DNA from: Sycobia sp. Sy_11
Lineage: Eukaryota; Arthropoda; Insecta; Hymenoptera; Epichrysomallidae
Direction: 5' to 3'
DNA: 64,000 nucleotides
NCBI GenBank assembly: GCA_018907035.1
Contig: JACCIC010000226.1
Span: 186,001 to 250,000, forward strand
Shown in pieces: positions 23,608 through 35,745 of this stretch. The notes under the pieces are model-generated. The model saw only the letters and a list, made by a program, of their open reading frames with translations, was not told the origin of the DNA and did no database searches. Numbering within the stretch: the stretch's first letter is position 1; each line of letters starts with the position of its first letter. The position numbers and the translations under genes were made by a program.

Positions 23608-23908
23608 ATTCGTATATATGTAGGTGTATATTTGCTCGCCTCCACCATGATGCCACCTCGCGTATATATGTGTGTATAATATATATGTGAAAACGTTCAA
23701 TTATTCGTCGGTTTGGTGTTATGCACTCGCATAAATATGTATATAGATTTCATGTATATCAGTCTATAATGAGATTTGCATACACTTGTATTTTTTTTCG
23801 ATACATGTATATTAGATGTATATATATCGTTTGTCAGTCGCATCGTAATTTAAGGCGTACGTGCTACCGCATGACACTACACTACCCGTACCTTATACGC
23901 GACTTTTT

Positions 23909-23913
<5 letters not shown>

Positions 23914-23971
<58 letters not shown>
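23914..23971. repeat. (TA)n microsatellite
   Basis: Alternating TA, about 58 bp, less than 350 bp from the previous (TA)n. Confidence 0.95.
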
Positions 23972-23972
<1 letters not shown>

Positions 23973-26195
23973 CAGTTGAAAGTGTTTGAATTGTAATAGC
24001 GTTTTGTGAGAAATAAGGTATTGATTCTCATGCGATATTTATTTAGATTTTAAGACAAAAGATTAGAAATGCTGAAGATAAAAAATTTTGTTATCAAAAA
24101 TTTCTGGAAGTTGCGAACCATGTACAAAATTCCAATTTGTAAGCAGCTTTTACAAATTCTGCTTGTTTTCAACAAAAATCCATAGAAACATGTAGTAAAA
24201 TTGAGCAACATTCATGTAACACTGATATTTGAGTAATTGTTGGCAAATTTCAGTAACATTTGGAAACTTTTAGCAACGTAATAAGTTGCACTAAAATCTG
24301 TTATTTTCCTGAATTTTCTAGAAATTACTTAAATTTTTAATATTACGAATATAGAAGTGTTAAACTTGTTTTTTGTTACTATCGACTATTTATGGGTACA
24401 AATTATATTAAATTAATATATCACGATATACGATTCAAAAGGAAGTTCTAATCTCGCTATAATTGATATTATATATAATACCAGTCGTTAAGAAGGCCAA
24501 AGTTATACATAATCGCAGATGTTCCGGGAGATGATCCTTAATTCTTAGACTTTCGAATCGCGAAATAAGTGGCTTAAAAATTTTTAAATATTCGCTTCTT
24601 ACTTTTTTTGGTTAACGATGATCACTGCACAGTGATGGTTTTATATATTTATATGTACAATAGAGTTGTTTTAACGATATATAATAAATCTCTTGTTTCG
24701 GAGCGGATTTAAAATCTATACATAATGATTGACGCTAAAACTCCCTTATTAATAACTGATATGCATGTCGCAAAAATTTCAACATATTTTTCTCTCATAG
24801 AAAAGAAGGATGGGAGATGCTACAAGTTCGGTAACAAAATGTTGTAAAAGTTATTAGAAAGTGTATAAATTCTTATTAATTTATAGATAATATATCCATT
24901 TGTGGTAATAAACCTGAATATATTAATTAAACAAATAAATACATAAAAAACACAAATTAGCAAGTGACAATGCTGTATCTCCATGAAAAGATTGTGAGTA
25001 TATTACACTTTTTCTTTTAACGAAATAAGTGTATTTAAATCCTTAGAAAAAGTAACATTTAAAAATTGATTGTTTCTAATTTTGATATATAAATTTCAGT
25101 CACCCGAAACCTCTAAGGGCTTCTTTTAACATAAAGATTATATAGTCATCGGTATCATTGCATGCTCAAGTATTTTCATTCTTCGGCAAATTGATGCGTC
25201 TATTATTTTTCTTCTTCAATTTACTATCCAATAGATTAAGATTAAATGAAAGCATATACAAATTTTATATACCTCATATACTTTATGAAAAAATATGAAC
25301 CATTATAGATTTATATAGGCAGAAAAAACTCGTCAACACGTATTTCAAGATTCTTGTTCCACGAAACATTATAGATATACAATATATTTTGGTAGCACGT
25401 ACCCTTTTCTTAAATAAGTATATAGAATCATTCTTATAATGACCGAAAGCTATATTATATCTATTATATATCTATGAATTCTAAGAATTACATATACATT
25501 AACATTGCGCCGTCTTCCTCGGGCGCAAGGCGATAAGTGTATTGACGTTTGACGATCCAAAAGCACTCGGCCCGACTGAATAATGTTCTTCTCTCCTTTT
25601 TATCGCGTAATATATATATATAGCAAAAATCGCGCGACCTTGTTATAAACAATTCTATAGGACTCTTATGGAAATAGAAGTACCTCTCTCCAAAAAGCTG
25701 AAATTCACAAGCGATTCATGGATCAATTCAGCGATTAATGGAGATCGATGTATATATAGGCGTTCATCGACCTCTTTAGATTCTGTATATAATATAATAG
25801 ATATAGACATCTTCGATTATGCATATACGTACTATAAAATTGGGTTAACCAATTATATAGTACGTATTAGTTTTAAGCTTATTTTTATCAACGTATTTTC
25901 ATTTTGCCATTATTGACTCATTGTTATATTTCGATATAGTTATATGTATATATAAATTTTCCCGTGATCGGTAATTTATTATATATATCATACCAATCCG
26001 TGAAAGTCTAAAATCGTTCCCATTGTTTATTTGGACGATTAATGAATGCGTATAATTGAAAATATTCTACGGTCCTACGAGCGTGCGCTTGAACGTCGTG
26101 CTGCCAGAGGCACTCCTCACGCAGGCATCAGCGCCCGAACCGAGCCTCAGCCTGAGGGTGCAGTTGGCGAGGGAGGCCCCGAGGGCCGGCCGCGG

Positions 26196-26321
26196 TCATT
26201 CCATTGGGTCGCCGGTGCTGTTCTCGAAGATGGTCGAGTGCGGATTGCTGCTAGTCGGCCAGAGGAAGCCGCCAACACTTCCCGGCGGTAAGTAGGACGC
26301 GCCACGACTGAGGCCCGTTAC
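26196..26321 (-). CDS. Sik2: Sik2 candidate last exon H
   Basis: 126 bp including TGA (26198-26196), 41 residues, starting after a minus-strand acceptor CTGAAACAG in phase 0, which fits exon G. It reads VTGLSRGASYLPPGSVGGFL, WPTSSNPHSTIFENSTGDPM and a final Glu. The block is sharply GC-rich in a very AT-rich setting, like the other Sik2 exons. I do not recognise these residues from a known SIK C-terminus, and the acceptor has a weak pyrimidine tract. The GC-rich block and the same open frame continue past the TGA for 42 codons to a TAG at 26069-26067. An unrelated plus-strand exon ending at a GTAAGT (26288) is the main alternative. Confidence 0.45.
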   Translation of the reverse strand, partial: VTGLSRGASYLPPGSVGGFLWPTSSNPHSTIFENSTGDPME

Positions 26322-28519
26322 CTGTTTCAGCAGAGCGGTTCCGCATTTGTATATCACTTGTGATTGTATTTGTGTATATGTCTATATGCACACACGCACA
26401 CACGCACGCACACACACACACACACTTATATTTTGTTATATTTTGTAAAATTTAGAAAGAATTTGGCCTTGTCTTTCTACGAGGGCAGGGCTAGGTAAGT
26501 ATGAAGAGAAACGAAAATCATTTTTGCTTATCACGAGGTTTCGTCGCTACTGCAACATTGCCGTTCTTATCAAGTATTTTATTCAAATATATATTTAATT
26601 AAACAAAGTTATAATAGATAAATAATAGCTCAATAAACTAATAACAGACTTGACAATGTTAAAATTTTCATTTTGGACTGTATGACGGTCTTTCAATAAG
26701 AGGCCATTGGATATATGGATGATGAATCTAGATTCGTCAACGAAGTAACTCTGATTACTTACAATTAAGGGTCTACTAAAGCTACAAGATATGACATTTT
26801 TCCGCTATCCCAGGCAAAGTATTTTATTATCATTATAATAAGTACTTTCTTCTTATTAAGGTGGATATACTATACAGCCAGAGGAATTGTTTCAATGAGA
26901 ACCCATACTTTTGGCGTCGTATACGAAGAAAGAAAAATTTGTCAAACAAAACTTTTGGATGACTTCATAATGATTCTTAGTTTTTGTTAATTGAAGTACT
27001 GCTAAATTTATACTAGTTCAATGGAGATTGACTGCTTAATTGACATATTCATAATTGTTGGACGGATTTTAATTCATAATAACTATCAAATTCTATATTT
27101 GAGGACATAAATAAATTTAAAAAACATAGTAATAGCGTTTCATTTACTACTCATAAGAATAATTTAGATAAGTCATTGAATAATTTCCAAGATAAGAATT
27201 ATAAACGATTTAGATTAGGAATAGTATATAAAAACAATTGTAATGATTATGAGTAATATTACATAGCATAAATAGGTTGAAAACAAAAATTTATAAATAT
27301 CAATATAGTTTACAAAATGCAAATATTATATCTGAATTAAACGAACGTTGTTTAAATTTTCAGTTATTAACCTTTAGAGGGTTGGACTGATGCCACATGG
27401 TGCATTTTTTAAAAGTTCTTTAGCGAGTGTACTTTTATATGTTAAAAATTGTAGAGAATCTAAATTGGAATTTTGATCCAAATCAGAAAATAGAAAATTT
27501 CATCGAAAATTAAAAAATAAAATTAGAAAAAAAATAAGAAAACATAACATTAATAGACTAAAAATGCATAAAAAATAACCCATGTATTAACATTCCGGAC
27601 CGGTATGGCGACATATGGTGTCATGGGTTGAGTCTACCTTAGGGTCTAACTTTGAGAACTCAGAACACTTTTTTCTAGAGATAAGAAACCAACTAATTTT
27701 TAAAAATTCCGGTCCTCTAAAGTCTAAGCATAAATATAAAAAGGAGCCCCTTTCGCATATTTTTTTCATAAGTTATAGGTTTTCATTTCAGTTCCTGATC
27801 GTCAGAGTTAGTGGATGGGGGCTATATATGCGTATATTTTGGTGAAGGTAAGTAGTCAGATTTCTTTAACTCAAAATATGTAATTTATATATTTATTTTT
27901 TCTTATTTAATTTTGTATATTTGAGATTGTGCAGGGACGATTGTAAATAAGAAAATTCTGAGTCCGAGTATAATCATGTAGAAAACCGATAAAAATAGTA
28001 GAGCTAGAGCGATATAATTCTATATTCTAGAAATTGGTTATAGTAATTCATGGACTCAATTTAAATTCATCATCGAAAATTTTTCAGGAAATCATGCCTT
28101 GTTCGCTTGTACATAGAAAATCGAAATTATATTGGCTTATATAACGATAGGATTCGAAAAAGTTTAAAACTGTCCATTTTAACTTATATCATTTTCTCTC
28201 AATGACATTTAAAAATAAATGAGAGCCAACAATTTTAGAGCAAAAATTCTGTTTAAGTTTTGAATTAGGATTTCTTTTATAGGCAGAAAATTTTTATAAG
28301 CGATTGAAAGTATGAGATTCTCTGCAATACTAGGCCCTATCTGATAACCCCAAATCCTGTCCCCGAAAATAGGCTTCAATGATTCCAAAATAAGACAATA
28401 CCAAATTTGGAGGTTGATAAAGTCAAGGGGCGGGTGTTTGGGTCCTAAAACTGTTTAAAGTTGATATTTGAGCGACACGATTATAATCTATATGTATATA
28501 TCTCTAACTAAATTTATAA

Positions 28520-28674
28520 ATATGATAAACTCTTCAAATCGTCGCTTCCATATAAAAAGGTGCTATCTCAGTGCCCGCTTCAAAAAGGTTCTACCTGAGC
28601 CTCCGGTTCAAGAAGGTGCTATCTCGCGGACAAGTTTTTTTTTGTTCCAATTTAATTTAAAATACGAAAATAAA

Positions 28675-28753
<79 letters not shown>

Positions 28754-29049
28754 ACGAGAGAGAATATATAGGCGACTTCTCCAAGGAATATCGCGTTCGG
28801 ACGGTGGAATACGATGTTCAAGTGAACGATGTCGAAGACTACCAGTAGAAGCAATTCAAAGACACCTGGATATCATGCTCTACCGTCCAAATATGGAACA
28901 CCGTATAGAAATCATCCCCAAACCCCTGGACATCATATTCCACTGTCATAATGTGATATTCCCCGTAGAAGTCAGCCCCAGACACCTGGACATCGCATTC
29001 CAGCGTCCGAACACGTAACTACGAGATTACCCGTAGAAGTCATCTATGC

Positions 29050-29115
<66 letters not shown>

Positions 29116-29268
29116 TTTATTTTCGTATTTTAAATTAAATGCCTCGAATACGTAGGTATTGGTGCCAAGTAAAATTGAAGCAAAAATAATGAAAAATGGT
29201 CTGCTAGATAGATCCTTTTTGAAGCGGTCGCTGAGATAGCACCTTTTTATATGGAAGCGACGAAATAA
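28520..29268. mobile_element. composite element: inverted flanks, (TA)n, inverted 60-bp minisatellite
   Basis: Outer flanks are inverted copies: CGTCGCTTCCATATAAAAAG at about 28540 reappears reverse-complemented near 29249-29268, and ATTTAATTTAAAATACGAAA (about 28649) reappears inverted near 29119-29138. Inside lie (TA)n plus (GA)n (28680-28749) and (TA)n (29051-29110). At the centre are about four copies of a roughly 60-bp unit: the first (28770-28850) is inverted, the rest (28845-29045) direct, consensus parts GTAGAAGTC, ACACCTGGACATC and TTCCA/CGTCCGAACACG. A longer relative is at 38963-40262. No protein is encoded. It is unclassified; a non-autonomous DNA element or Helitron-like unit are possibilities. 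Confidence 0.7.
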
Positions 29269-31386
29269 TCTTTGCCAAGTAGTAAAATCTCTTTGTTTTT
29301 ATTAAATTTATAAATGAGATGACTTTTTATACATATCATTTCAATAAGGTCGGTTTTCTTCTAATTTTTATCACAATCCAAAATATTAATATCAATTAAT
29401 ATTAGGATAAACGAAAATTATTTTAGTTTTATTTTATACCCTCAGTCCTCGCAGATCAAAAAAATTCTTTCTAAGTTTCTATTTGTAAATCAAGAAGAAA
29501 TAAAAAATTTAATTCTAATATTATATATAATTGTTATATTAATGCCACTAAACTAAGAAAAACAATGATTATTCTATATTTGAATCGTGGGTGTTACATG
29601 GTGTTGGAGATTATTACTACTGTAACTTGAAAGGAAAATTGGAATTTTAACGTCATTAAACTAACAAATAAGTACTATTTTCTACTTCAAATTGAACGCC
29701 AATTTAATTTTTTTGTGTTTATTGGTTGTATTAATATTACTGTACATGCATTTATAATTCGCAATAGTAAAAAATGCTTATATTTGAATCCTATTTAATA
29801 ATACTTTTAAGTCCATATTAGTTTTTATTATGATTACTACTGAATAGCCGACTACATGTACAAGATACAATAACTTTCTAAAAAAAGGTGCTGTAAACAG
29901 TATTTATATTATTATATATTTTGTCTATAAAAACTGGTATAAAGTTATGTAACTAATTTATTTTCTTTATTAAAATTCGGAACTGCGAAATATTTTCTAT
30001 TTAGATTGCAAAGAGATGCACGCTAAAATATCAACTTCCCGTAAAAGTCTGATTTAAAAGATTTTGATCAATTTTATTGAAATTATACTTGAGTGATTGG
30101 GCTATATTATTTTACAGTTTAAAAGAACTATCTGTGAATAAAAATACATTACATAATCTTAAGCAATTGTCAAAATAAGGAAACAAATGGGTCTATTGAA
30201 TAGATGTCTTATACAATTTTTTAAATTGATAATTTTTTGAATTATTGTTGAATAGGATGAAAAATTATAACCTTATAACTATATAAGCAAATCAGTAAAA
30301 GAATATGCATTCTCAATAATAGTAACATTTAATTATTTACATGCTCTATTAGAAATTGGTTTATTACTGTTATTACTGGTGATTTCACATTGTTATTTAA
30401 AAATTCTAATAATTAGATATTCGAAAATAATTACTTTTATTAATAATTATGAACTCTTATCAAATTGAGAATTAATACAATACTGATGCGTGTGATTAAT
30501 ATTACCTTCAGTAGACCTTAGATAAATATGATATGAGTAGAAAAAATTGCGTTAGAAATGATAAGAAGATAGATGGATAATGGCACATTTTTGTTACATT
30601 GACTGGTCTATGAAGATAGTAATTTATACCTAAACTGATCATTCGGAATTTGATAAACTAATAACAGTACGTTGAAATGGATAATGAAAAATTTTCAGTA
30701 TATAAAGTATTTTACCAAGTACAATATACAATAATTGATATCAGTTAAACAATAGGCCGAACAAATAAAATATAATAAATAAGATAAATATATGTCTAAA
30801 CTAGCAGCGTGCAAAATTTTTGGTAAGGTTCAAACGGTTGCAGTAGATATATGTATTTGGAAATAAATAAAATACTCACATGGATTCAAAGAAAAATAAT
30901 CATTTATTTAAATCAAACACGTTTGTATAGGAACATAATGCAGGTACTAAAACTACGCTTGTGTGTCTGTTAACGATATATATATATAAGTATATATATA
31001 TATATCACGCGATAATTCTTTCGTCCGCATATTTCAGACGCACAGATTTGCAATATCGATTCACTTTTTTAATCTTAATAGGCTTCCGTAATATATAAAT
31101 ATATACAAAATATACGTTTGCTTAAAAGAAATTATAACAATTTCTGAAAAATATCGAAAAATCATATACACTATATTTAGTGCGGAATATAAAACTTTTC
31201 TCATACTTTGCTTTAGAAAAAAAACTAAATATTTCTCGTATACCAACAAGCCTAAAATAAGAAGCTAAATTAAAGGTTTGATCACAGTAGATAAAAAAAC
31301 TCGAACGAAAATAAATTATTTGGCAAGTGACATGCTCATCTTAATTGGTAACTTAGTTAATGTTAAATACATATTGCTATGTGAAA

Positions 31387-31418
<32 letters not shown>

Positions 31419-32861
31419 TTACTTACTCTCTTACAAACGCTTTAAATACTTTAATTACTAGTTCTTTACATTTAAATGCTAAACAAATGAAATGCTGAGA
31501 AAAAGGTCAACTAAATATCATAAAGCGATATTTAATAAAAATCTTTCTAGAAAATGTACACATATAAGGAGAGGCTTATTAGGTGCTCACCTCACATGAC
31601 AACCTATTTGCTTCAAGAGATGAAAAATATATTTATTATATTAAAAAGAACATATCTAGCTATTTTTTTAGTCAAATAAATCTTTAATCACATTCTTTTT
31701 TAGTAAATAATGTATAAAATGGCAATTTTCTATTTAATAAATGAATACATGTTCATTATAACTCAACGACAAAGAATATAGGTCTAATGATTACTGAGAC
31801 GCTTTCTAAAATATTTTTGTTTCACAAATAATAATTCAAATTTCCATAATTCAATATTTCACGATAAACAGTAATTTCTTGAGATTACAGAAAAACAAAT
31901 AATTAATTTAATCAATTCGAACACAGATTATTTATATATTCAAAATTATTTGAACGTTCTTTATCTTTATAATTATTTTATCCATTATCACTTTATTAAA
32001 AAAAATTAAAATAATTTAAAATAAATATAATTTAAAATAGGGTTATATTACTAGAAAGTAAAAGAAAATTATCAATTTGAGTTAAAAAATATATATCCAT
32101 TAGCAGAATGATTCAATGTAAAATATTATTTGCTAATTGGATAAAAAATTGTCGTTTTATTGAATTGTTCACTTCAAACTAATGTGACGAAAGATTCGTT
32201 TGAACCAAAAATTACAAACTATATCTTTTTTGTTATAATAAGTACATTATACACCTAATGGAGAAAATGAATTTTCTGACGACGCGAGTCTCTCCTTGTT
32301 AGTAAGGTAGTGAACTTTATTCTATAGTGATATGGACGAAAATGAATATAATATTATAATCTAAATATATGTTTTTGTGGCTTATGAATAGTATGTACAT
32401 ATGATAAACGTGTGCGATGGAATTGTAAATTGAAATTGATTTCTATATGTGCTTATGTTAAGGTAATGTTATTTTTGTATATTGCTTGTTTATTTAAGAT
32501 GAATTTAAAAATTTCGTTTGAAACGTAAATTACAATAAAATAGTTATGTATTACAATATTCTTTTTGATATACAATAAGCGATATTATAAAATAAAAATA
32601 ATCACTATTTAATACAGAATTATACCTATATATCATATTTGTAATGCAATTAAACAGGTGATAAAATTATACAATAATATTATAATCACTATAGAATAAC
32701 AATCCAAAAAACTTTCATATTGGATCCTTATAGGCATTTTATGTGCAAAGAGAATTCTGCTTCGTTTCTAAAATACGAACTTTAAATTAGCCAGTTTATT
32801 ATTATTTTCTCGGATTTCACAAAAACTGAAAATATAACATATAATAAGAAATAATTTAATA

Positions 32862-33125
32862 AATATTTTTATCGGTCTTACAGTCTTTATAATATTATAT
32901 ATTAGTTAAAATAATGACAGTCAGATTATTTTTTTGTTTTTATTTTTATTTTATTATTAATTTTATTTTATTTGTATTTTTAATATTATGATATAATTTA
33001 TTGTAGTAATAAGTTTTATTTCAGACTCTACGCGGGTGATCATAAACAAGGACAGTCTGACTGTCATTATTTTTAACTAATATATGATATTATAAAGACT
33101 GTAAGACCGATAAAAATATTTATTA
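32862..33125. mobile_element. short inverted-repeat element (264 bp)
   Basis: The left arm 32866-32937 (AATAAATATTTTTATCGGTC ... GACAGTCAGA) is the near-perfect reverse complement of 33056-33123, with only one or two differences over about 70 bp. The 120-bp centre is T-rich and includes CTACGCGGGTGATCATAAAC. Related single arms or fragments occur at 14030-14155, 35746-36190, 50057-50100 and about 55565-55620, so it is a dispersed family. No protein is encoded. Confidence 0.75.
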
Positions 33126-33281
33126 ATTTAATTCAGAACAGTCGACATAAGTACAATTTTGAATTTTAATAAGAAATAAAAGTGAAATTTCAACTCAGAT
33201 TGAAATTTTCAGACTCTTATGGATTAATATATATAATACACTGTATGTTTAATTCTCTTTAAATGTAACAAAATCAAAACT

Positions 33282-33283
<2 letters not shown>

Positions 33284-33336
<53 letters not shown>
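33284..33336. repeat. (TA)n microsatellite
   Basis: Alternating TA, about 53 bp. Confidence 0.95.
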
Positions 33337-33341
<5 letters not shown>

Positions 33342-33424
33342 AATTTCACAAAAAATGAGACATAGCAATTCGCAATGAAAATAAATTAAAGAAGGTTACA
33401 TAGTGTCATTAGTAATAATAAAAG

Positions 33425-33452
33425 CAATTATAATAGTAATAATAATAATAGA

Positions 33453-33490
<38 letters not shown>
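33425..33490. repeat. (AAT)n microsatellite
   Basis: AAT repeats with two interruptions, about 66 bp. Confidence 0.9.
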
Positions 33491-33492
<2 letters not shown>

Positions 33493-33781
33493 TTAATTAT
33501 ATTTTTTAACTTGTAGACTCTTGTTAAAGTCTCATTATTTTTTTGTTCCTCTAAAATCCCGCCTTTACATTATTATTTCACAATGAATACTGGTGCGCAG
33601 TTGTTCGTGTGTTGTTTCTATATTACAAAAAAATTGGTTCGATGTAAGATTCATTAATAATAATCCGCGTCTCTAACAATCCCAACCGATTAATTTTGTA
33701 TAATATATATAATTTATCTACTTTTTTGGCTCATTCTCTTTCTCTCTCGTTCTTTCTCTTTCTCTGCTACTACGAGGTTAC

Positions 33782-34398
33782 CTGCTGACTCCAGAGTAGG
33801 GTGCGCTCGGCCAGCTGACAGTCGGCCGCCAGCCTGGAGGGCAGACTCTTCCAACGCTCCTCTTCCCTCTCCCTGGCGATCGCATCGACGACAAAGTCGT
33901 CGTCCAGCGCATGGTAGTGCCGGTGCTGTAGCAGCAGGCTTTGCTGCTGTGGCTGGGCCTGGTGTATCTGCTGGTGGTGGTGGTTGTTCTGATATTGGGC
34001 GAGAAAGCCGTGGTGGTGGTGGTGGTGGTGGGGTGAGGCTCCACCGCTGGACGACAACTGGTGCTGGGGTAGAATGACCTGAGTACGCTGGGCGAGCTTG
34101 TAGCTGTCCTGGCGGGCGAGGTGATGTTGGCCGTCGACGAGGCGCACCGAGGACACGGAGCCACTGCTGGCAGAAGAGCCGATCAAGGGAGTGGGGCTTC
34201 CACTGCCGCCACCGCTGCCCCGGTGTCTGTGATAGAGGTTGCGCTTTTGTTGGAGCATGCGCTGCTGGACGAGGAGCTGGAGCTGGGTGCCGGAATCGAC
34301 GCTGCGCAGCTTGAACTGGGACTGGGACTGGGACTGGGGCGAGGCCGATGGCGGGCGCAGGTGCACGAGGTCCAGGTGGCCTCTCGCCTTTCCGGAGT
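33782..34398 (-). CDS. Sik2: Sik2 exon G: Gln/His-rich C-terminal region
   Basis: 617 bp; with one carried base it gives 206 codons and leaves in phase 0. Acceptor ATTTCAG. It encodes DSGKARGHLDLVHLRPPSAS, a Ser-Gln repeat (QSQSQSQFK), QLQLLVQQRMLQQKRNLYHR, which resembles the conserved LQEHRLQQKR block of human SIK2, a 7-His run, and DDDFVVDAIAREREEERWKS, likely a helix. It ends TLLWSQQ at a CAG/GTAACC donor (33781). If not spliced there, three more codons (VTS) lead to TAG at 33772-33770, giving a short alternative C-terminus. GA-rich sequence follows within 20-60 bases. Confidence 0.88.
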
Positions 34399-34639
34399 CT
34401 GAAATTCAGGACGAGCGCGTTTTAATGCCGCGGATTAGCCAATGCAGCGGAGTCACGAATTTTACGTGGATCCACGATGTATCCACGTTTTTTCGTTGTT
34501 TTTTACGTTTTGTTCCTATATTTACAAAAGCTAATTATTATTGTTATGTACGAAGACGCTTCAAAGTAAAATATATCAATTTACAGGAAAGAAGAAAGTA
34601 AAGTAATGAATGTCTATATAACGCGTATGAATAGTTGAT

Positions 34640-35571
34640 TTGAGCGCCGCAAGATTAAAAGTTACGATTTGCATAAATATTGGACCAATAATATTTCAAC
34701 CAATTATATTGTTTTTAATTCTGTACATGACAGAATTAAATTTACAAGGGAGGTTGAGGTTAATAGTCAGTTAAGTTTTCTGGACATTAATGTCATTAGA
34801 TGTAGTAATAATAAGATGAAACTTAATTGGTACAGAAAGCCTACTTGGTCAGGTAGGTTTTTAGATTTTAATTCACATCACCAATTCGGAAACAAAATTG
34901 GAGCATTAAAGGGTATCATTGACAGAGCAATAAAATTGTTACATAAAGATTTTAGACAAAATAATTTACAGATAGTAAGAGAAATTTTCATTAATAATGG
35001 TTATCCAATTCAATTTATTAATAGATTAATTGCTGAGAGATTTTTTGACATTTATAATACCGAAAATAGACATAGTGCAGGAATTAATGTTAACGGAGGC
35101 AAAATTATTGTTTTGCCATATGTTAGAGGATTGTCTGAAAGAATTAAAAGAAATTTTCGGAAATATGACATTCAAATTTTCTTTAAAAATAGCAATAATT
35201 TGACTAGATTGTTTAATAATTGCAAAGATAGGGATGATTTATGCTTAAAATCAGGAGTTGTTTACAAGATTAATTGCATGAATTATGATAAATACTATAT
35301 TGGACAAACAGGTAGATATTTAAAAAAGAGAATTTATGAACATAAATATAGTTTAAGTAGCTCACATATTACTTCCGGTTTAAAGGAGCATTGTTTAAAG
35401 TTTTTACATTCTTTTGATTTTGTGAATCTGGATATTTTGGAACATGGTATTAATAATAAATATAAACGGGAGAGTCTTGAAAGTATTCACATTTCCACGA
35501 ATCGAAATAATGTGAATTTAATGTTAGAGTCTGGTAGATTGGACAGTGTTTATCATTCCTTATTAAATTGA
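34640..35571 (+). pseudogene. Penelope-like RT C-terminus plus GIY-YIG endonuclease
   Basis: About 310 codons open, with no proper start because the element is truncated (in-frame stop just upstream of 34640). The N-terminal half has the RT-thumb signatures of Penelope-like elements: a block FTREVEVNSQLSFLDI, the WYRKPTWSGRFLDFNSHH block, and a later INNGYPIQFINRLI. The C-terminal half is a GIY-YIG nuclease: GVVYKINC then KYYIGQTGRYLKKRIYEHKY, with the catalytic Tyr residues, Arg and a downstream Glu visible. It is unbroken by stops, which suggests a fairly recent insertion even though it can no longer move on its own. Confidence 0.82.
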
Positions 35572-35670
35572 TTGGTTTTGGACAATTTGTGTAGAGGGGG
35601 ATTTTATATTTAATTTATTAAATTTGGTAGTGGGGATAGGGTATATATAGATTAGAATCTAAGGTTTAGT

Positions 35671-35725
35671 TTAGTCGCTGATGAGGAGCCATAGCGAGCT
35701 CGAAACGTTGGATTGGATCTTCAAT
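35671..35725 (+). ncRNA. hammerhead ribozyme-like motif in the Penelope tail
   Basis: The conserved core CTGATGA (35678-35684) and GAAAC (35702-35706) are separated by a possible stem II, GAGC (35686-35689) with GCTC (35698-35701), loop CATAGCGA. Hammerhead ribozymes are known in the terminal repeats of Penelope-like elements. One unpaired G beside CTGATGA suggests a lost base in stem II, and I could not define stems I and III with confidence. It may be an inactive remnant. Confidence 0.55.
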
Positions 35726-35745
35726 TAGGTCAGGGTGTTGGAGAC

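Larger units (their letters stand above)
20278..26066. other. gene-free AT-rich stretch downstream of Sik2
   Basis: No gene is supported. It contains (CT)n at 22247-22346 and (TA)n at 23550-23604 and 23914-23971. The right end (roughly 25500-26066) would hold the Sik2 3' untranslated region if the candidate last exon is correct. On the minus strand an AATAAA lies at 26031-26026, and a CG-richer patch lies at 25505-25590. Confidence 0.5.
26322..33781 (-). other. Sik2 candidate last intron (G to H), 7.5 kb
   Basis: AT-rich with no supported gene. Contents: (CA)n-like tract at 26386-26424; an inverted minisatellite element at 28520-29268; (CT)n at 31387-31412; an inverted-repeat element at 32862-33125; (TA)n at 33284-33336; (AAT)n at 33425-33490. 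A block at 27366-27850 has GGTTGGACTGATGCCACATG after TTAA but no matching opposite end. Confidence 0.5.
34640..35745 (+). mobile_element. Penelope-like element, 5'-truncated
   Basis: The plus strand encodes the C-terminal part of a Penelope-like polyprotein (RT thumb region plus GIY-YIG endonuclease) and carries a 170-bp 3' tail with a hammerhead-like motif, the known layout of these retroelements. Coding sequence is open from 34640 to its stop at 35571. The RT core is missing, so the copy is truncated at the left, as is usual for this group. It lies antisense to Sik2, about 240 bp from the exon G acceptor. A dispersed-repeat copy begins just beyond the tail at about 35746. Confidence 0.82.

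Noticed and set aside
26046..26291. Plus-strand open frame over the GC-rich block, ending near a GTAAGT
   Set aside because: All frames are fairly open in this GC-rich stretch; the minus-strand frame fits Sik2 phase and orientation better. Kept only as the alternative.
27366..27850. TTAA followed by a GGTTGGACTGATGCC-type sequence, like a piggyBac end
   Set aside because: No inverted partner end and no transposase; the similar block near 27588 is in direct orientation.
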